From Ooceraea biroi (Eukaryota > Arthropoda > Insecta > Hymenoptera > Formicidae), in the NCBI RefSeq assembly GCF_003672135.1, contig NC_039515.1, forward strand, positions 13,020,001 to 13,084,000: DNA of 64,000 bases, given 5' to 3'. Shown here piece by piece: positions 60,297-64,000 of the stretch. The position numbers and the translations under genes are program-made. The notes under the pieces were generated by a model. That model did not search any database and was not told the DNA's origin. It saw nothing but the letters and a program-made list of their open reading frames with translations. Position 1 is the stretch's first letter, and every line of letters begins with the position of its first letter.

Positions 60297-63200
60297 TCAT
60301 AAACGCATAGCGTGCATAACAGTAAAATATGATACAGCGGAAGTCACAAGCTGAAACAAGAATTCGTGTCGTATGGACAGTAATTATAAAATATTTCTCA
60401 GCAAGTGTTTTCACTTATTAAATATATCCAAGTTATTACTTAGATTACTGTATACATAATATTTATTACCGTAGAAAATCCTTCTATAGACGCAACGAAA
60501 AGACCACCCACTACTATTTTATGGCTCCTTATAGATTTTTGCATAATCAAGAACAATTTCTGAATTCTCAATGGTGCTACATACCAAAGAGTATCATATC
60601 TAAAGATTAAACAAGCAATGCATTAATACTTCTACTGAAGATCAAATTTTAAAAACTAGCATGAAAAACTGAGCATGAAACATTAAATAAGAAACTATAG
60701 TCGCAGCTCATGCTAGATACATGACGCGATGACACATGTGATGGGAACACACTGTTTTTCATTACATAATTATATAATAATACATAGTATATATTATTAT
60801 TTTAATTTGCACAAATCATTATTAGTGCGAAGTATCAGAAACAAAATAACTAGTACAACATATACAGGGTGTCCCATAGGAAGTTGCTGAAAGTAAACGA
60901 TTGGTTCTCCCCTCCATGACTTCAGAAAGGGTCTTACGGTTAACGGTCGTTCATCTGAGTGTCCGCAGTTTTATTCTGGTTGTGGTAGATGCAAGTCCGT
61001 GCGCGTCAAAATGAGTAATCTGACGACGGAAGAAAAGATTTATCTTGTCAAGTGCTTCTTTTCCAGAGGAAAAGTTTATAGCAATGCTTACAGGGGGTTT
61101 CGTACTAAATACGGAACACATAAAGTTAAGAGCGAAAACACGCTGAAAAGGTTAGAATTTATTATTTCTTTAAACGTATGCGTTACGTCACTCAATTTTT
61201 TGGCAATAAATCTGCATTAAAATAATGTTTTGTGTTATTTTTATCAGAATTATCGATAATTTTATGCAGTATGGAACTATCCAAGACCGTAGACATGATC
61301 TGCCAGGTCCTTCTGTGTCTGTAGCTGCAGAAGAAAACATTGAAGATATTAAGAAGTATTTTGAAGAGAATCCAAATTCTTCCATTCGGAAAGCTGCCCA
61401 AGCTCTTGAAATATCCAAAACAACGTTACACAGGATTTTAAAACATTTCCTGAAAATGCATCCCTATAAAATAACATCGCATCAATTGCTAACCAAACGC
61501 GCTATGACGAAACGTGTGGAATTCTGCAAGACGATAAATGGAATGTTTGAAGATGGAGAACTTGATGCAAAATTGATAATTTACACGGACGAAGCACATT
61601 TCTGGCTAAATGGTTATGTTAATAAACAAAATTATAGATTTTGGGGGTCGGAAAATCCCAACGTTTCCCTGGCTAAACCTTTACATCCACAAAAAATAAC
61701 AGCATGGGCTGCGATCTCGGTAAAAGGAATTTATCTGCAATTCTTCGAATCAACAGTCACTGGTGAAAGTTACAAGCAGCTTCTCGAAACACAATTCTTC
61801 CCTCATGCAAAAAAAAGAGGCCTGGTCAGAGGATTTCATTCATGCAGGATGGAGCGACACCACATCGAACCCAGGAGGTCTTCGAAACAATCCATAAAGT
61901 TTATGGCAATCGAGTCATCGGTCTGGGGTACCCCAAATTTGCCCAGGGGGGGCTAAAATGGCCACCGTACTCGCCGGATTTAAATCCATGTGACTTCTTT
62001 CTTTGGGGATACATTAAAGACCATTGTTATGCCGGAAATCCAGAAACAGTGTCAGATTTAGTAGTAGCTATTAAAAAGGTCGTTAGCAACATTAAAGACG
62101 ACATGTTAGAAAAAGTTTTCACAAGTTTTCGTAAAAGAATGAATTGTTGTACAAATTCAGATGGTGCACACTTTGAAAATATTTATCATTAGCTTACGTG
62201 ATTATTAGCATATTTTTCATTAATAAAATAAACTGATATACAAACATTTTGCTAAATTTTATTTATACCCATTAAAAACTGCAGACTTTCCTCTTTCCAA
62301 CGCAATTTTTGTTTTTTCAATAACTGCATACGTTTAAAAATGACAGCTGATTAGTTTCAGCAACTTCCCATGGGACACCCTGTATAATATATAATAAAAT
62401 ACATAAAATTATTCATATCTTATATCTTACGCAGATTCTAATACTTCTACACTGTGTTCAGTGTAAGACTGTGTAAGAAAATTTGCCATAAACATATATA
62501 GCAAATAACACACTAACATTCCACAAGGTATAAAAATATCATACAAGTCATTGAACTGCATTATAGCATTGTATAGCTACAAATATTTTGTAGTGAATAT
62601 AATTAAATAATGTAAATGATATTGTATGTTACTTAATTATATATTATAGGTATTATAAGTGCAACGTACTTTACAAACACAAAACATTAAAAAATAAAAA
62701 ATACAGTGTCAGGGCCATCGTCGAATTCGAGGTTTTTACACTTGTCACAAATAATTACTTTTTTCATTAGGTAGTACTTTAGCAAAATGAAAAAGTGGAC
62801 CTCAGCAACAATAATGTAAGTAATATGATCTAGAAGAATTGTACAATACAAGAAGTTTTGGTTCAGGTGTATACTAAGTATCTAGAATGATTCTTGCACA
62901 AATCATATTCCAATTGTATAAAAGTTTTGAAGATTGCCCGTAATCCTAATCCAAAACAAACATGAAATAAGTGGTGGAATGTATTATATTAAGAAGTACT
63001 ACTTACGCGAAATAGAACGCAACTTAAAGACAGTACGCAAATTAAAACTAACGGGAAATACCACATATCAAACGAAAGTATCAAACCTTTGCAAAACCTT
63101 TAACCCCAAAAAATGTCTATTTAGTAAATTTATATCTCATTACTGTCAAAGCTGTAAACTATTGGCTATAATTATTCACGCTAGAGTGAATATTAACGAT

Positions 63201-64000
63201 TAATACACACAATCAATAGAAAACATATTAACATTTTTTGGAAACTAACTCCAATGTTCTTCTATGAATGTAAACTGAAAGACAAATATTCCGGTGCATG
63301 TATTGTATTCTTTGAGCAACAGGAAGTTGTAGCGTATGGACAGTTACTGTATTTTGGATTAAAGAACTGAAAACAATTTAGATAATATTAAAAGTTGATA
63401 AACGCTATTATTAAGAAAAATGGTGCGCCTGTTAACCTAACAATTTTATATGTTGCACATGAATGTTTCGTTACTGTTGTTATGAACGTTAGAATCGTAA
63501 GGAGCGACCAAAGACCGATTCCTGCTGCTACTCCCTCCAGCACTAATAAAAAGAAAAAATATTGTTCTTCATTGAAGACAAACAATTCAATATCTATTTC
63601 AAGTTTTCGTGGTCGAGATTCATTCATTGGTGCAATAATATCAAGGATGATAGGTTTAAATTCCATAATCGTAGTCAAAGATGCTCCTATTAAAAAAAAA
63701 ACTAGAAAAACACATAAATTAAGTAGCAGTTGAATTAAAATGATAAAATCTTATAATTTCATGTCCGATTCGGTCGCTTACTGCACAGAGATAATGTGAA
63801 AATATAAGATTCTGAGAGATATTCTTCAAATATTTTCATTGCGTCACAATTTTTAAACGTTTTCCAGTCAAACTGCATATGTTCAAACATCTGCTTTACC
63901 TGTTTTAATTGTCACAATCTGTAGTAGTATTTGAGAAGCACAAGTTTTGACAATTTCATATAATGCATAAAACAATGAACCTCACATACGTACAATTTCA
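60297..64000 (-). CDS. Odorant receptor OR-12, partial (exons 3-9 and end of exon 2)
   Basis: Exons: 63994-64000 (end of exon 2, continuing off the window), 63782-63899, 63437-63701, 63250-63366, 63007-63097, 62431-62576, 60470-60599, 60297-60350. The seen part is open and correctly phased. Exon 4 is 265 nt and has the added codon (LFVFNEEQYFF) and EGVAAGIGLW, grouping it with OR-8 and OR-9 although OR-10 and OR-11 lie between. Exon 5 starts SSLIQNTV. Exon 7 ends in GC, giving Ala at the junction as in OR-6. Exon 8 reads WYVAPLRIQ instead of WYVAPLPIQ, losing a conserved proline. Intron 7 is 1.8 kb because a mariner-type element sits in it. Ends SYFTVMHAMRL. Confidence 0.88.
60865..62382 (+). 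mobile_element. Mariner-type DNA transposon in intron 7 of OR-12
   Basis: 1518 bp with inverted ends of about 28 bp, one mismatch (CAGGGTGTCCCATAGGAAGT and ACTTCCCATGGGACACCCTG), and TA on both sides. The transposase gene runs opposite to the receptor. The good match between the ends and the near-open gene suggest a fairly recent insertion. Confidence 0.9.
61011..62192 (+). pseudogene. Mariner-type transposase with a spliced intron, one frameshift
   Basis: Exon 1 (61011-61150) encodes MSNLTTEEKIYLVKCFFSRG and a helix-turn-helix start. A 97-nt intron with GT-AG ends (61151-61247) rejoins as ...TLKR-IIDNFMQYG. The main part has a second HTH (SIRKAAQALEISKTTLHRIL) and the first catalytic Asp (IIYTDEAHFWLNG). 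Near 61840-61850 a 1-bp loss shifts the frame. The rest (to TAA at 62190) has QDGATPHRT (second Asp) and WPPYSPDLNPCDFFLWGY (third Asp). I count 47 residues between the second and third Asp, longer than the 34 of classical mariner. Apart from the shift there is no stop, so it decayed recently. A fragment of a related transposase lies at 35866-36036. Confidence 0.88.

Noticed and set aside
8423..63733. Plus-strand frames of 80-118 codons opposite exon 4 of most receptors (e.g. 12796-13152, 17935-18267, 22751-23095, 57147-57494)
   Set aside because: They are antisense shadows of the long exon 4; their similarity to each other only reflects exon 4 conservation, and they have no conserved start or splicing.
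1..64000. tRNA, rRNA, CRISPR or bacterial-type operons
   Set aside because: No cloverleaf candidates, no spaced direct repeats of CRISPR type and no polycistronic gene layout were found on either strand.

Overview
The window is AT-rich eukaryotic DNA from an insect, most likely a hymenopteran and probably an ant. This rests on a head-to-tail array of odorant receptor (7tm_6) genes with short N-termini ending in a GLWPYQ motif and a constant nine-exon layout, both typical of ant receptor clusters. No tRNA, rRNA, CRISPR array or bacterial-type operon was seen.

Layout: thirteen receptor genes lie on the minus strand, so exon 1 is at the high coordinate and exon 9 at the low one. OR-0 (positions 1-18) and OR-12 (60297-64000) are cut by the window edges. 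Eleven are complete: OR-1 1488-3978, OR-2 6791-9400, OR-3 10750-13822, OR-4 16366-18952, OR-5 20309-23710, OR-6 27234-29950, OR-7 31094-35291, OR-8 36752-40648, OR-9 43172-46258, OR-10 49374-51929 and OR-11 55589-58118. I spliced each by hand. All keep an open frame of 392-395 residues, and exon sizes (144, 120, 118, 262, 117, 91, 146, 130 and 54 nt) are invariant except for a few codon-sized indels. Two relics holding only a damaged exon 1 lie between OR-9/OR-10 and OR-10/OR-11.

Each gene sits in a repeat unit of roughly 4-6 kb whose upstream part is also conserved. A GCGCAAGCGC motif recurs 290-350 bp before every start codon in two sequence contexts, and is truncated at OR-6. It is the best candidate for a shared promoter element. 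Local differences record exchange between units: an exon 3 tract shared by OR-3 and OR-6, and a stray piece of exon 5 inside intron 2 of OR-9.

The introns and spacers hold many transposon remnants, often with exact target duplications visible by comparison with an empty paralogous unit. They are a Tc1-like element (4728-6167), a mariner-type element with a spliced transposase gene (60865-62382), a hAT-type fold-back (14685-15390), two Harbinger-like and two piggyBac-like short elements, LTR-like insertions shared by sister genes, and several long hairpins. None interrupts a receptor exon.

Functionally, each product should pair with the Orco co-receptor as an odorant-gated cation channel in antennal neurons. 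Ligands cannot be read from the sequence.
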